Origin: Corydoras sp. C115
Lineage: Eukaryota > Chordata > Actinopteri > Siluriformes > Callichthyidae
Assembly: GCA_019802505.1 (NCBI GenBank)
Contig: JAFMOC010000026.1
Span: 2,109,501 to 2,173,500 of the forward strand
Direction of reading: 5' to 3'
Length of the DNA: 64,000 nucleotides
The position numbers and the translations under genes were made by a program. Positions 11,501-23,756 of the stretch are shown piece by piece. Position 1 is the first letter of the stretch; each line of letters starts with the position of its first letter. Under the pieces are notes generated by a model that made no database searches, was not told where the DNA came from, and saw nothing but the letters and a program-made list of their open reading frames with translations.

Positions 11501-11844
11501 TTCATTCATTATCTCCTGCTTTATCCTCTATTAGGGTCGCGGTGGGGTTCCCCATGCCCATCCAGGGGAGAACGTCTCGGGCGCTGGGCAGATACACCCA
11601 GGACAGGGCGCCAATCCATCGCTGGGCACACACTCACTCACACAAACACATTCTATATAGGGTAATTTTGAGAATTCAATTAACTTGATCAATGTTTTTG
11701 GACTGTGGGAGGAAACTGGAGAACCCGGAGGAAACCCACGCAGACACGGGGAGAACATGGAAACTCCACCCAGATGGGGATTCGAACCGGGAATCCCTAG
11801 CGCTGAGAGGCGAACGTGCTAACCACTAAGCCACCGTGCCGCCT
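11501..11844 (-). repeat. tRNA-derived SINE, full length
   Basis: Minus-strand copy of the same family, running from the tail repeat (ATTC)n to the inverted GGCGGCACGGTGG head. Flanked by an exact 13-bp target-site duplication AGAAGTATAAACA at 11488-11500 and 11845-11857. A box, B box GGTTCGAATCC and body are intact. Confidence 0.95.
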
Positions 11845-11857
11845 AGAAGTATAAACA

Positions 11858-13868
11858 TAATATATAATATTCTCTTAGAGGCATGTTAAGGATACCTGGT
11901 AAAAATATCACTGTGATGTTAGTAAATTTTTAACCATTCAAAATAAGATATTATTATATTATTATTGTTATATTACAAAACACCTTAAGTTAACCTTTGC
12001 CAAAGTTAACAAATTACAAAGTTTTTTTTAAAAGCTTTGACTTTACAAGGGTTCTTTTTATAAAAGCTAATAAGGAAGATTTTCCTGTTGCATCAGCTTG
12101 TTCTTTGTGGATTTAGACTTTATAAAGCCACTTGAAAGTAACCCCAACACTAAAAAAGTGGCTACAGAGTCAAGTTATATGTAAAATATTAAGGTAACTG
12201 CAATGCAAACAGATTATACTACTATTTGTAGTACATGCACTCAATTGTATTATTATATTATAAATATAAATATATTAATATTTTAAAAACTCACTTCAAC
12301 ATGTCATTTTTATAAACCAATAAATAAATTGTCTAGTGAATAAAATCATACTTAATAAAATTGTAATAAATGTTGCAACACATGTTGGACGCATCAAACT
12401 CCTTCAAACAATTTACTTCTGCTGTATCGTTCATAGGACGTTTTCAACCATTCTGTAATATTTGGACATTTATTGTGTTATTAAACCAATGAGTTCATGA
12501 TTTTGTGGTACACATCAACTCAGGGGAGCTTTTAGCACACTGCTGTAAAATTACAAGATCCCAAGTAATGTGATAAAAGTGTCCCTGTTATTTATTACCT
12601 CACACTTCTTTTAATACAGCCTCAATAGTGACAAATGCAGTTATTAAAAGTTAATGTCTGCTATTGCAGTGGTGATCATTTCTCAAATTATCAACCCATG
12701 GACAATATGAATATTTAGAAAATATGCTCAATAAAGATTAATTTAATTTTTGTCCAGTGCAATTCGGACTGAATTCCTATAGACATGCAAGGTTTATAAT
12801 TTCATAACACAAATTGTTTAAGGCTACACAATTGGACAACCTCAACTAATTGTAATACTAAATAATAAAGCTTTTGGCCTTGCGGGTGGTTGTTCTGATG
12901 ACTGATAATAGACTAAACTATTTACAAACGTGATATTAAGATAAATAAGATTAAATAAGTAAAATCTTTATACATGATGGACAAAATTTTAAATAAGTAA
13001 TGAATATTATAAAAGAAAACGCACAACTTCCAAGCAACACAAATAAAAATTATTTTAAATAAATTGCTTTAGATTTTAGAAAAATGTCAACAAAATTGTA
13101 AAACAGGACACGGGAGTCATTGTTTTGGATACGCCCACAAGTAAGTGGCTAAATAAAATGGGTTATACATCTAGACATGCCAAGCGTGAATCACAAATTG
13201 CATCTACATAAAAGAAATCATGGATTGTAGATAACAGAATGAGAATGATATTCAATGATAAATCACAAATCTGCATTAGTCAAAAAAAAAATCTGAAACT
13301 GCCTAGTGATGTCATAATAAAAGATATAAAAATGACTGCTCAATGAAAACAATATAATTTCACATTGCATTATGATTTAAAGTTGCATGGCAGGTAAAAG
13401 ACCAATAAAAATGGCGAGCATTACCTCAATAGTCAGTGATCAGGTACAATCTAAAGTTTTATATTCTTGTCTCATGTTATCAATGGAAAATGGATTTGTT
13501 GGTAAATTTATTTTTCAAAATGAATATGCATCTTTTAAAATAAAAAAGGTGTTGGCCAGCAAAAAGTCCAGATCGTAATCTAATGAAAAAAAATAATGGG
13601 ACGTTTTTTTTAAATGTAGGATTGATGACTTGTCTCCATTGCTGATATATTTACCACTATTTATTAAAGTTCACCTGAAAAACTATGTACCATTTATAAG
13701 AATGATTCAATTTAATTAGTCTGATGTATGTTTTATGAAGACAAACTGTTAAACCATTGCAGTGTGTAAAATTAGTTTTATGTTTTAATTTAAACAAGTG
13801 TTCAAAGATTGTGGTGTAACTTTAGGCAATACTAATATTTTTCTATAAGCTGTAATATATAATATAAT
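11858..13868. other. intergenic AT-rich stretch, nothing recognised
   Basis: About 2 kb between two SINEs with no convincing open frame, repeat end or exon. Short open frames here (for example 13387-13578) have no recognisable protein motif. Confidence 0.55.
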
Positions 13869-13881
13869 ATATAATATAATG

Positions 13882-14220
13882 GGCGGCACGGTGGCTTAGT
13901 GGTTAGCACGTTCGCCTCTCAGCACTAGGGATTCCCGGTTCGAATCCCCATCTGGGTGGAGTTTCCATGTTCTCCCCGTGTCTGTGTGGGTTTCCTCCGT
14001 GTTCCTCCCACAGTCCAAAAACATGGAACAAGTCAATTGAATTCTCCAAATTGCCCCATATAGAGTGGGTATGCGTGCGTGTCTGTGTGAGTGAGTGTGT
14101 GCCCAGTGATAGAACGGTGCCCTGTCCTGCCCAGCGCCCGAAACGTTCTCCCCTGGATGGGCATGGGGAACCCCACCGCGACCCTAACATTGGATAAAGC
14201 GGAAGATAATGAATGAATGA
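13882..14220 (+). repeat. tRNA-derived SINE, full length
   Basis: Starts GGCGGCACGGTGGCTTAG with intact A and B boxes and ends in (GAAT)n. Flanked by an exact 13-bp repeat ATATAATATAATG at 13869-13881 and 14221-14233; the repeat is of low complexity, so it is weaker evidence than at other copies. Confidence 0.92.
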
Positions 14221-14344
14221 ATATAATATAATGTTACTTAGTATTGATTTTTTTACTCCAAGCATATCGTCCTACAGAGCTTAGACGGAGACATCCGATA
14301 CTCAAGGAGATTTAGAAATGATTTCTGACTTAGTCACTGGGTCC

Positions 14345-14449
<105 letters not shown>

Positions 14450-14687
14450 ATAGGATCGGGCACAGAAATGAATGCCGCACCATCTGCCTGATGTTACAGT
14501 TAAGATGACATTAATGTAAAATGGGTGTAATGGATGGAATACTGGAATAGAGCCAATACTTGCAAACACATAATCACATTTACATTTAGTCATTTTCCAG
14601 ATGCTTTTATCCAAAGTGACAGAACAACAGTCACAGCAGTCTATGTGTATGTCTGTGCCTTTTTGATTAAAAATTGATGGTTGCTTG

Positions 14688-14885
<198 letters not shown>

Positions 14886-15019
14886 TTATGTAGATTTTGT
14901 GTTGGTGGGTGGGTGAGCGGTTTGGGTGTGTGTGTGGGGGGGTTGATGGGTTGTTTTGTTTGAGTGTGGGTGGATTGGCTGGGTGGGTGTATGGGTTGGT
15001 GGGTTAGAATAGGGGTGCA

Positions 15020-15530
15020 CATGCCAAGCCATGTACATGAATGCGCATATGTGTGTGGTAGGACAGACTGTATGATTATTGTTTTGAACTCTACCTGCTG
15101 AACAGGGAAGCACACCAAGGCTAAGAATTTGTCAAGAATTTGTTGTGGACCATGCTTTTTTGACGCCACTTACCTGTAGCCTCCTGCTGGCTGGACTATG
15201 CATTTATCCTTGTGTGTTTTTGTTTTGTTCAATGTGCTTTTGCTCCGCCCCACTTCCTGTATTTGTCTCCTTCCAGCCTAGTTTTGTTTTCACAAACAGT
15301 TATGTCTTCCCTATTTAAACCCACCTCTTCGTGTGTTTCTTTGCTTGGTTATCTTCTGCAGTTTGTTCCTCATAGCTTTGCTCCTTGCCTTAAGATATCT
15401 TTTGGTATTTTTGCTGCCTAGTTTTTGATTTCATCTGGGTTTTCTGTACATTTTTTTTTTTTTTTGTCTCTCTGTTCAGACTTAAATAATCCCTTAAATC
15501 TGCCTCTGGGTCCACTTTTTGGAAAACTCT
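15020..15530 (+). repeat. possible solo LTR or other retroelement remnant
   Basis: GC-richer stretch with a TATTTAAACCC box near 15312 followed by pyrimidine-rich sequence and a 3' part ATCTGCCTCTGGGTCCA near 15496-15512, an arrangement seen in Ty3-type LTRs of fish. I could not define paired TG...CA ends, a primer-binding site or a second LTR, so this is tentative. It directly precedes the LINE fragment. Confidence 0.3.
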
Positions 15531-15597
15531 GAAACCAATTTAAAGAATGAAAATAATATGCAATATCAATTAATCTTAAGAAATTAATTAAGAAATT

Positions 15598-16038
15598 CGG
15601 TCTCCAACCCCTTATCCTCACAAACCTCTACAGGTGCACCATCGAGAGCATCCTCACAGGCTGCATCACCGTCTGGTACGGTAGCTGCTCCACCTGTGAC
15701 CACAAGGCCCTGAAGAGGGTGGTGAGGACAGCCGAGTCCATAATTACGAATAAACTCCCTGCTCTTGTGGACATCTACCAGACCTGCAGCACAAGGAAGA
15801 TTCGTAGAATCCAGCTGGACAGCAGTCATCCAGCACATGTGCTGTTCACCTTACTGCCATCAGGCAGAAGGTACCGAAGCTTCCCGGCCAAAACAATCCG
15901 GCTTATAAACAGTTTTTACCCGCAAGCCATCAGGCTACTAAACAAAATGAACAGTTAAAAACTCCCACACTCCTGCTTTTTACTATGTCACTTTACACTA
16001 TGTCACTTTAAATTATATATATATATATATATATATAT

Positions 16039-16087
<49 letters not shown>

Positions 16088-16255
16088 TTTTTATTTTTTT
16101 GGCGCATATATATGTAAATATTGTGTATTTCATTTTATCTTCTATGTAGAGTGTATATCCTGATGCCGCACCTGTGCTCATGCGCTATGTGCTTTCTATG
16201 TGCTCATGTTGTGTAACATGTAGCACAAATGACACATAAACTTGAAACTTGAAAG
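15598..16255 (+). mobile_element. LINE 3' end: C-terminus of the reverse-transcriptase ORF and its 3'UTR
   Basis: From about 15602 to the stop at 15956-15958 one open frame encodes the C-terminal tail of a teleost non-LTR retrotransposon ORF2: ESILTGCITVWYGSC, then LKRVVRTAE, DSSHPAHVLFTLLPSGRRYR and FYPQAIRLLN, the signature of L2/Rex-like fish LINEs (family from memory). The 5' end is truncated, as is usual. After the stop comes a 3'UTR with a (TA)n tract (16014-16083), ending in two tandem ACTTGAA units. The reverse transcriptase and endonuclease domains are absent, so it cannot move by itself. Confidence 0.8.
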
Positions 16256-16692
16256 TGTTTAGTGCTCTGGCAGTACAGCTTCAGGATCTCAGATCACATT
16301 CTCAGCTCTTTTCCGTGGAATTCATTGCATGTTCATCCTCCTTTTTTCTAAGATAAACTGGGTGAACTGATAAAACTGACTAAGCAATTATTAGGATGAA
16401 TGGCAATGAAACCAAATAACAAACCTGAATTTAAGGATTAAGAACTCTGTCCATAAAATATATAAGCAAAGTTATTTTACAATATTTAGCTTTATCTTCT
16501 TCTACAACATGTAATGCCTTGGTGTTAGGTTCAAATCCCTAGCTAATCAAACAGCTACTGTCTCAATGCTGGTGCCCCAAATTGTTAGGTTCCAAATCAA
16601 AAGCTGACCTTGTCATCAGCTACCGGTCATGAAACACACTGACTGTCCCGATGCTTCTGTTCATGATGCTGGAGCTCTCTGCATGCCGGATT

Positions 16693-16887
16693 CCAATTGA
16701 GTTCTTCAAATTGCCCCATGTAGAGTGTGTTTGTGTGTGTGATTGTGTGCCCAGCGGTGGATTGGCGCCCTGTCCTGTGTGTGTCTGCCCGGCACCCGGG
16801 GTGTTCTCCCCTGGATGGGCATAGGGAGCTCCACCGCGACCCTAGTGTAGGATGGAGCAGATGATAATGAATGAATGAATGAATGAA
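16693..16887 (+). repeat. tRNA-derived SINE, 5' truncated
   Basis: Begins inside the SINE body (CAATTGAGTTCTTCAAATTG) and runs to a (GAAT)n tail. The tRNA-like head is missing. No clear target-site duplication. Confidence 0.85.
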
Positions 16888-16924
16888 TTTATATACATAG
16901 GTAAATGTATAGACAAAACACAAA

Positions 16925-19600
16925 ACATGGGAATTCTTCCCACAGTCTGCTAGCCAGGTACATGTGAAAGAACCCAGGAGTTAGCCAATACAATGTATAT
17001 CTTAACCATGCAAAACTTGAGTTTGATCATTTTCCACGGAACAGTAACTAGCAAACCTATATCCCTCAGCCAGAAGCCAAGGCCAATTAGGCCTCATAAG
17101 GGAAAGTGAGGCCTACAAAATTTATAAGTTTATAAGTTTATAAGATCTTAGTACATTATAATAAATGTTATAATTGATAAATTATATAACTGGAATGTAG
17201 TAATATAAATGAAATTAAATGATTAAATGATTAAAAATGATATAAAAATTAATTTTTAAGCATATGACTAACCTACATCAAAAATCTATTTAAACCTGTA
17301 ACATATAAAGCGAATGAATCTTCATCATACTTTAAAAACTTAGATTATTTTAAGGGAAACTGTGAATGAGTAACACGTTACAAGTATAATCACAGAGAAT
17401 TAGCTTTTTGTCATGCTGTACTGTATTGAATGACATTGCAAAAACTTATTTGTGATGATCAGATTTATAGAAAGGATTACCATTTTGACAGCTAGGAGAA
17501 AATTTCCCTTAAAGCAACTTAAAGCGACTTAAAAGCGACTACTGTGTAGTTTCCATCTGTTTGTAAACCAATGAAACTATCTGCTTTTAAAGTTTATTAT
17601 GCAAGACCTGTTAATAGCTAAAAATGTATCCTATTTCACCCTCCTGTGATCACCAGAGATGCTGCAGTGTCATTTAATCTTTAAGTCTGAGTTTCACTGT
17701 AAGAAAACCAACTAAGAGTGGTCTCAGAGAGTTGCTAATGGTTCTGCTGTTGTATTGATGTCATGCCATTGTTTTGCTTAAATGCTTGATGTGGAATTTT
17801 GTTGTAACTATTTAATTAGGTTGAATTCTGCTATCCATAAATGTTTATAAAAGTATGCCGGAAAATATGCAAAAGAAGGTTTTCGGTTCTGGTACAACTA
17901 TTTCACTGGTGCACAAAGCAAGGTTTGAAAGCATGGCTTTCCACTCACACTCTGACTTCCCATATGAATGAAAGCTGTTTATGTTTGAGTGAACTAAATA
18001 TTTAAGTCACATTTTCAGTTGTGGTATCCCAGCTGAAATCCATTCTAGTCAAATTAAATACTTTCTTAAAAAAAAAAACTATTAGGAAGAAATGTGAAAG
18101 ATTCAGATACATAATAATTGCACAGGAAAATGAATATATTTTTCTGTATTATGAAAACCTTACAGTTTCTTAAGTAGTAAGAATGTGAAAAAATCGATGT
18201 CACATGACAGAACACAATGAGGATCATTGACAAGATTTATTACACTCAAAAACATATTTGACTTATAGATGATGTAACTAGCAGCACCAGAATCGACACA
18301 CTATTTTTTTGTAACGTTTTTTTGTTTTGTTTCCATGTTTAATTTTTCTTAAATTTAAACATTTCACAAATATTATGCACATTTAGAACAATTCTAAAGG
18401 AACATATGGGAATAAAGTTTTTTGAATCAGTGATTTTCACCTTATCTTAGAATATACACAATTTCAGATATTATAGGTGAATTCAAACTGTGCTGATGTG
18501 TCCTGCTTTCACTGTAACTTTGCCTGAAGCAGTCTATTCTGTATTTCTACATTTAGCTTTTTCTCAATGTATGAGTTTAACCGTTACGCCCAATGTGAAC
18601 TCTATGTCCCATCAAAGACATTTTAGGACATATAGCTCTGATTTCCTCTGTGATTTTCCTGAATAATAACACATATTATAGATCACTTTGCCAGCCTGTT
18701 TCACAACCAGAAATCCAAGCTTCTTTTCCTCATTTCATTTAAAATATGTAGCTCCAATTTATAGCAAGTAACCCAACATTTTCGCTTTACTTTGTCACTT
18801 TGTCGCTATACATGAAATATCCTTAATACTAAAAAAGTTTGTTAGTTGTCGCTGGATAATGGTGCTGTGGTTCGTGCTCTTCCCTCACAGCAAATGTTTC
18901 TGGTTTTGACACCAGGTAGGTCTAAAACATGCTTGAAGGGGTGAAATTGCCTATATTGTAGATATTTGCCCTTCAATAAAGAGGTGATTTTCTTGTTTGC
19001 CACCCTGGAGCCACATCTGGCCTTTTATTTGGCTCTGCATGCACATGCATGCATAAATCTCTGCATGCACATGCACTCATAATGCACATGCACATGCATT
19101 AATACATAAATGTACAAATAGTGGTCATATTCAAAATATAAGGAACTCAGATGGATTGTAAGTCATGAACACAGCATATCTACATTGCTTATGTTATGAA
19201 TAAGGATGAGCCTATTGTTTTATATCTCTACAACAGTCCATGGTTCTCATGTGGCTGACTTAACAGGAAAGCAGGATTAGAATTAGGATTAGGATTATTT
19301 GTTTTGTCTTGAATATGTTTCTGCCGATTATGCTGATCTCCCAGCAGAAAAACAGTATTTAACTAATTCATCATTTGTGTGAATAAATATGTGCAACCAC
19401 TTAAAAGCGTACCAAATTTACAAAGGTTTCCATGTAAAAAAAAACAAACAACCACCTGGGTTGCACTAAAACCCTATTTGCACATTTTCTGGTAGTGCCA
19501 CAGTAATGTGACCAAAAAGAAACAGAACAGTCAATGCACAGGTTATCATATTCAGACAACAAGATTGGATTTAAAGTTGCTTGTATACCTGTTTTTGTTT
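16925..19600. other. intergenic stretch, mostly unrecognised
   Basis: AT-rich sequence without convincing genes. A stretch around 18842-19000 (ATAATGGTGCTGTGGTTCGTGC and following) may be a very old relative of the SINE family. Short tandem CATGCA-type repeats occur near 19035-19110. Confidence 0.5.
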
Positions 19601-19869
19601 GACGCAGTGGATAATGAAGGTCTGATTTAGATTCTTGGTTGGGACAAACAAAAGTCATTTCTGTGTAAAGTCCCTTGCAGATCATTGTAGTTTACCTTTG
19701 CATGGACAGAATATTCTTTACCATCAGGTAAACTGATAGTTATCTGGTAAAAAAAAAAAAAAAAGAAGTATTTAAAACATTGGATTGCAGATTCAGTAAT
19801 GAACAAGTTTTTTTTTTTTATCTTTAAACCTGACTAATAAATTTCATAAATATCAAAACCCAAAAATGT

Positions 19870-20248
19870 CAAATAATAAACAAATAATAAATTTCTTCCG
19901 ATTGCTTTACAAACACATGCTTTAAAGAGGAAGTAAAGATGCTGTCGAAACAGTTGGGTGCAGCGAATACACACTGCTTCTGCAAAACATTTTAGAGAAA
20001 ATGATTGCTAAGTTCTGTAAATGATGTAAGTTCGGTAAAATGTGATCACTTCAAATATATAAAGCCAGTGTGGAACCATAATGCATAATCATTCCTTCAT
20101 GGAGCATGTTACTCCATGCATCTACCACCTGCGCTTTTTGCAGATATCACATTGCTTTGTGTAGCATTTTCTTAGGTAAGATATCTTTACAATAATATTT
20201 GTACTAGCTAGCTTATATTTTCAATGTCATGTTTGTATGCGTGTGTAT

Positions 20249-20320
<72 letters not shown>
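19870..20320 (+). repeat. local duplication, copy A
   Basis: Shares blocks in the same order with 22668-23190: AAATAATA.ATTTCTT..GATTGCTT, GTAAAGATGCT, GTGATCA then TATATAAAGC, TTAGGTAAGATAT, TTTACAATAATATTTGTACT and a terminal (GT)n tract (20251-20318). Copy B overlaps the candidate kcnb2 5' exon. It could be a segmental duplication or two copies of an undefined repeat. Confidence 0.65.
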
Positions 20321-20322
<2 letters not shown>

Positions 20323-20608
20323 AATTTTTTTTTTATTGTAGTGGAAGAATCTTCAGCTTCAATTTTAAGTTCATTCAGTGGATAATGAAGGTCCTAAATT
20401 CGAACAGGGCGAACAGGAGTCCTATCTTTGTCCCTTGAAGAACACTATAGTTTACACAAAGATGATTTGGATGGTGACAGAAGAAATACATTTTTTTTCT
20501 AGAATTTTTGCCTTTATTATAGTAATAGTTAAATGACCATACACTTCTGATCTTTGACATACCCAAGTTTAATAGATAGATTTAAATACCGGTATTATAA
20601 ATAAGTTC

Positions 20609-20914
20609 TCAGGTGGCATGATCGCTTAATAGTTAACACATTCTTAGTGTTGGGTTTTGAGGTTCAAATCTGGATCGTTGTGGAAGTTTCCATGTTCTCC
20701 CCATGTCCATGTGGGTTTCTCCGGGTTTCTCCAGGTTCCCCCCGCAGTCTGAATAATAGTCTCAATAAACTGTGAGTGAGTGTATGGCCAGTGATGGATT
20801 GGCACCCTGTCCTGGGTGTATCTGCCTAGCGCACGATATTTACTCCCTTGGGTGACCATGGAGAACACCACATCAAACCCTAGTATGGTTTTAAGCAAAA
20901 GATGATGGATGGAT
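20609..20914 (+). repeat. tRNA-derived SINE, old and diverged
   Basis: GGTGGCATGATCGCTTAATAG corresponds to the family head with many substitutions. The body (GGATTGGCACCCTGTCCTGG) and the GATGGATGGAT tail are clear. Promoter boxes are degraded. Confidence 0.75.
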
Positions 20915-21122
20915 TTGTAATTCTTTAATACTCGAAAGTCAGTCGATGTGTCGAGTTGTAGGTATCTCTTTGATTGTAGATGAATTGCTTATATTGATTA
21001 TGTGAACTTTAAACAAGTTTAGAATAGTATCTAATATGTGATAATACAAGGTTTAACTGTGTTACTTTATTATAAACATTAGTATTAATATTAATAATAT
21101 TAATAAAACTAATCTAATCACA

Positions 21123-21336
21123 GGCGGCACGGTGGCTTAGTGGTTAGCACGTTCGCCTCTCAGCGCTAGGGATTCCCGGTTCGAATCCCCATCTGGGTGG
21201 AGTTTCCATGTTCTGTCCTGGGTCTATCTGCCTAGCGCCTGATATGTTCTCCCCTGGATGGGCATGGGGAACCCCACCGCGACCCTAATAGAGGATAAAG
21301 TGGGAGATAATGAATGAATGAATGAATGAATGAATG
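21123..21336 (+). repeat. tRNA-derived SINE with internal deletion
   Basis: Intact head, A box and B box, then a jump from TTTCCATGTTCT directly to GTCCTGGGTCTATC, removing about half the body, and a normal (GAAT)n tail. Flanked by an exact 12-bp duplication AATCTAATCACA at 21111-21122 and 21337-21348, so it inserted as one unit, most likely already deleted. Confidence 0.93.
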
Positions 21337-21737
21337 AATCTAATCACACATGGTTAATTGCTTACTGCAATATTTAATCACAGTCTCAATAGGTTGGAAC
21401 TCAATTTTTGTGGGTGATGTATTCTGTCTGATACCTGGCATTGACCCCAAAGCATCAATTACTTTTCTTATCCTGTCTAAATATATATGATATATTATAT
21501 GAAATGAGCACAGTTTTATTCTGCAGGGGATGGATGAGGTCCCATTTCTGAATTCCACTTTTTCCCTCAAAAGTAAAACTGTTATAAAAAAATTATGTAG
21601 CACCACCTAGACATTCAGCAATTTAGCAACCACAACCTTCTGTAGGTTCTGTCACCATGCCTGGCTGGTCCAAATAGTTGTTGACAAAACAAATGTGCTT
21701 ATATATATTTTTTTTACCAAACATGCTATATTAGATT

Positions 21738-22155
21738 TGCTGGGGGGATCTCCATGCCCATCCAGGACAGAATGTTTTGGGCGCTGGACACACACACCCA
21801 GGACAGGGCGTCCATCTATTGCTCCCCTCACACAGATGCTCAAACATGCACTATAAAGGGGCAATTTAATGCATCCAATTTGTCTTCAATCCATGTTTTT
21901 ATCCTTTCATTCATTATCTCCCGCTTTATCCTCTATTAGGGTCGCGGTGGGGTTCCCCATGCCCATCCAGGGGAGAACGTCTCGGGCGCTGGGCAGATAG
22001 ACCCAGGACAGGGCGCCAATCCATCGCTGGGCATCCATGTTTTTAGACTGTGAAAAAAATGGAGAAACCAGAGAAAACCCGCACAGACACGGGGAGAACA
22101 TGGAAACTCCAGCACTGAGATATGAATGTGTTAACCACTAAGACACTGTGCCGCC
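21738..22155 (-). repeat. old SINE copy interrupted by a younger SINE
   Basis: A diverged minus-strand copy (21738-21901 and 22033-22155) whose body is interrupted at the CCATGTTTTTA site by the short copy at 21902-22032. Head at the right end is GTGCCGCC. Confidence 0.85.
21902..22032 (-). repeat. short-form SINE nested in an older SINE
   Basis: 131 bp, nearly consensus sequence, from the tail (ATTC)n to CGCTGGGC. Flanked by an exact 13-bp duplication ATCCATGTTTTTA (21889-21901, 22033-22045). Its 5' end coincides with that of the short copy at 57863-57997. Confidence 0.93.
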
Positions 22156-22399
22156 TCTTCTAATTTTTAACTATTTCAAATCTTAAAATGTTGTTGAATT
22201 GAAGGCATATGCTTGAATGTTTAAGTAACTAACATACTTAATCCATGTTATTATTCTAATATAATAATTCTAAGGAGCTAATAAAGTGCATATGCCTAGA
22301 TTGCATTTAAATAACTTTACAGCTTATGTTAATGTGAAGTTTAAGCTATTATTTTGATAGGAAACTTAAGTTGATATTGATATATTTCCGCAGTTTGGC

Positions 22400-22514
22400 A
22401 TTTTGACGCACATAGAGGATAGATTTATAATGAACCGACTCCATCACGAATCGATTCTTCGGCGAAGCACAGCCCGATCCAATTACTTTCCTCCTGCATC
22501 TCTCTCGCGCGCTG

Positions 22515-22598
<84 letters not shown>

Positions 22599-22862
22599 AG
22601 AGCAAAGTCGTCGGCATTTTCTTAGTGACTGCATTTATACTCTGTATAAATCCATCATGGCAGGAACAATCAAATAATACATTTCTTGTGATTGCTTTTT
22701 TCCTGCATCTACAAACACGTGCTTTCAAAAGGGAGTAAAGATGCTATCCGATCAGCCAGCACTCACTCCCTCAGATCTCACCGAGACCAAATCTCACGTC
22801 TGATTCAATCTTCTTCTGGAGTAAAGGAATGGAAAAAGTGTTCAACTAGCTCAGATCATCAG
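22400..22862 (+). promoter_or_regulatory. kcnb2: candidate kcnb2 promoter and non-coding first exon
   Basis: Rare CpG-containing sequence in an otherwise CpG-poor region (22445-22515: ACGAATCGATTC, TTCGGCGAAGC, CTCGCGCGCTGTCGC) is followed by a (CT)n tract and then non-repetitive sequence ending CATCAG|GTAAGATTT, a good splice donor at 22862/22863. The first coding exon of kcnb2 begins eight bases after an acceptor at 25180, so an upstream non-coding exon is required. This is the best candidate I see; a transcript would be needed to prove it. The exact start of transcription is not visible. Confidence 0.5.
22518..22598. repeat. (CT)n microsatellite
   Basis: About 80 bp of CT repeat within the candidate 5' exon/promoter region, with one GT interruption near its end. 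Confidence 0.95.
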
Positions 22863-23153
22863 GTAAGATTTCACCAGAACTCTCAACATTACCGGAGGTA
22901 ATCTGATCTGCTACAGATATATTGCAAGATGTTTATTAACTCTTGCCTGCATGATCAAAGTGATCAAATCGCAGTATATAAAGCATGTTACATTTACAAA
23001 TAACTTGTACTACTAGACTTCAGGAGTGATTTGATTTTTGGATTATGGCAATTTTCACTTTATTAAGTATTATTTGACCACGTCTAATTTAGGTAAGATA
23101 TATTTACAATAATATTTGTACTTGCTGGCTCATATTTTCGATACGTGTGTGTA

Positions 23154-23216
<63 letters not shown>
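22668..23216 (+). repeat. local duplication, copy B
   Basis: Counterpart of 19870-20320, with an insertion relative to copy A that includes the CAG|GTAAGA donor at 22862. Ends in a (GT)n(GA)n compound tract at 23154-23216. The shared motif TATATAAAGC and the shared TTAGGTAAGATAT are at 22973 and 23090. Confidence 0.65.
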
Positions 23217-23221
<5 letters not shown>

Positions 23222-23664
23222 TATTTGTTCTATGTAGCATTGTATTAATGTTCCAGCAAGTTATTAATCAATTAACTTAATAATACATTTTTGTTATTTG
23301 ATTTGCTTCCTGATATCTCTTATTTATGTATATATGTGTACCTTCATTGTTTGTTGTTTAAAATGTATTAGAATTTCATCAGAAATAAATAAAAGGTATT
23401 CATTCTTTAATTAATGATTCAGTAAAAATTACACTGTCTAATTTAAAAGCTTAAAGGTGCTTTGGACATAGAGTGTAAAATAAACATGTGGGGACCTATC
23501 TGCCATTAAATAATTATTTTTTGGAAGATTTATGTTATTTTAATGAATTTGTTAAAAAGGGTTCACATGTGTTACTGTCATGGCATATCACTATAAACAA
23601 ATATTTAAATAGAAGTTTAGCAAAATTACACTTATACGTTTAAGCCGTAACACAAAATACCTTA

Positions 23665-23756
<92 letters not shown>

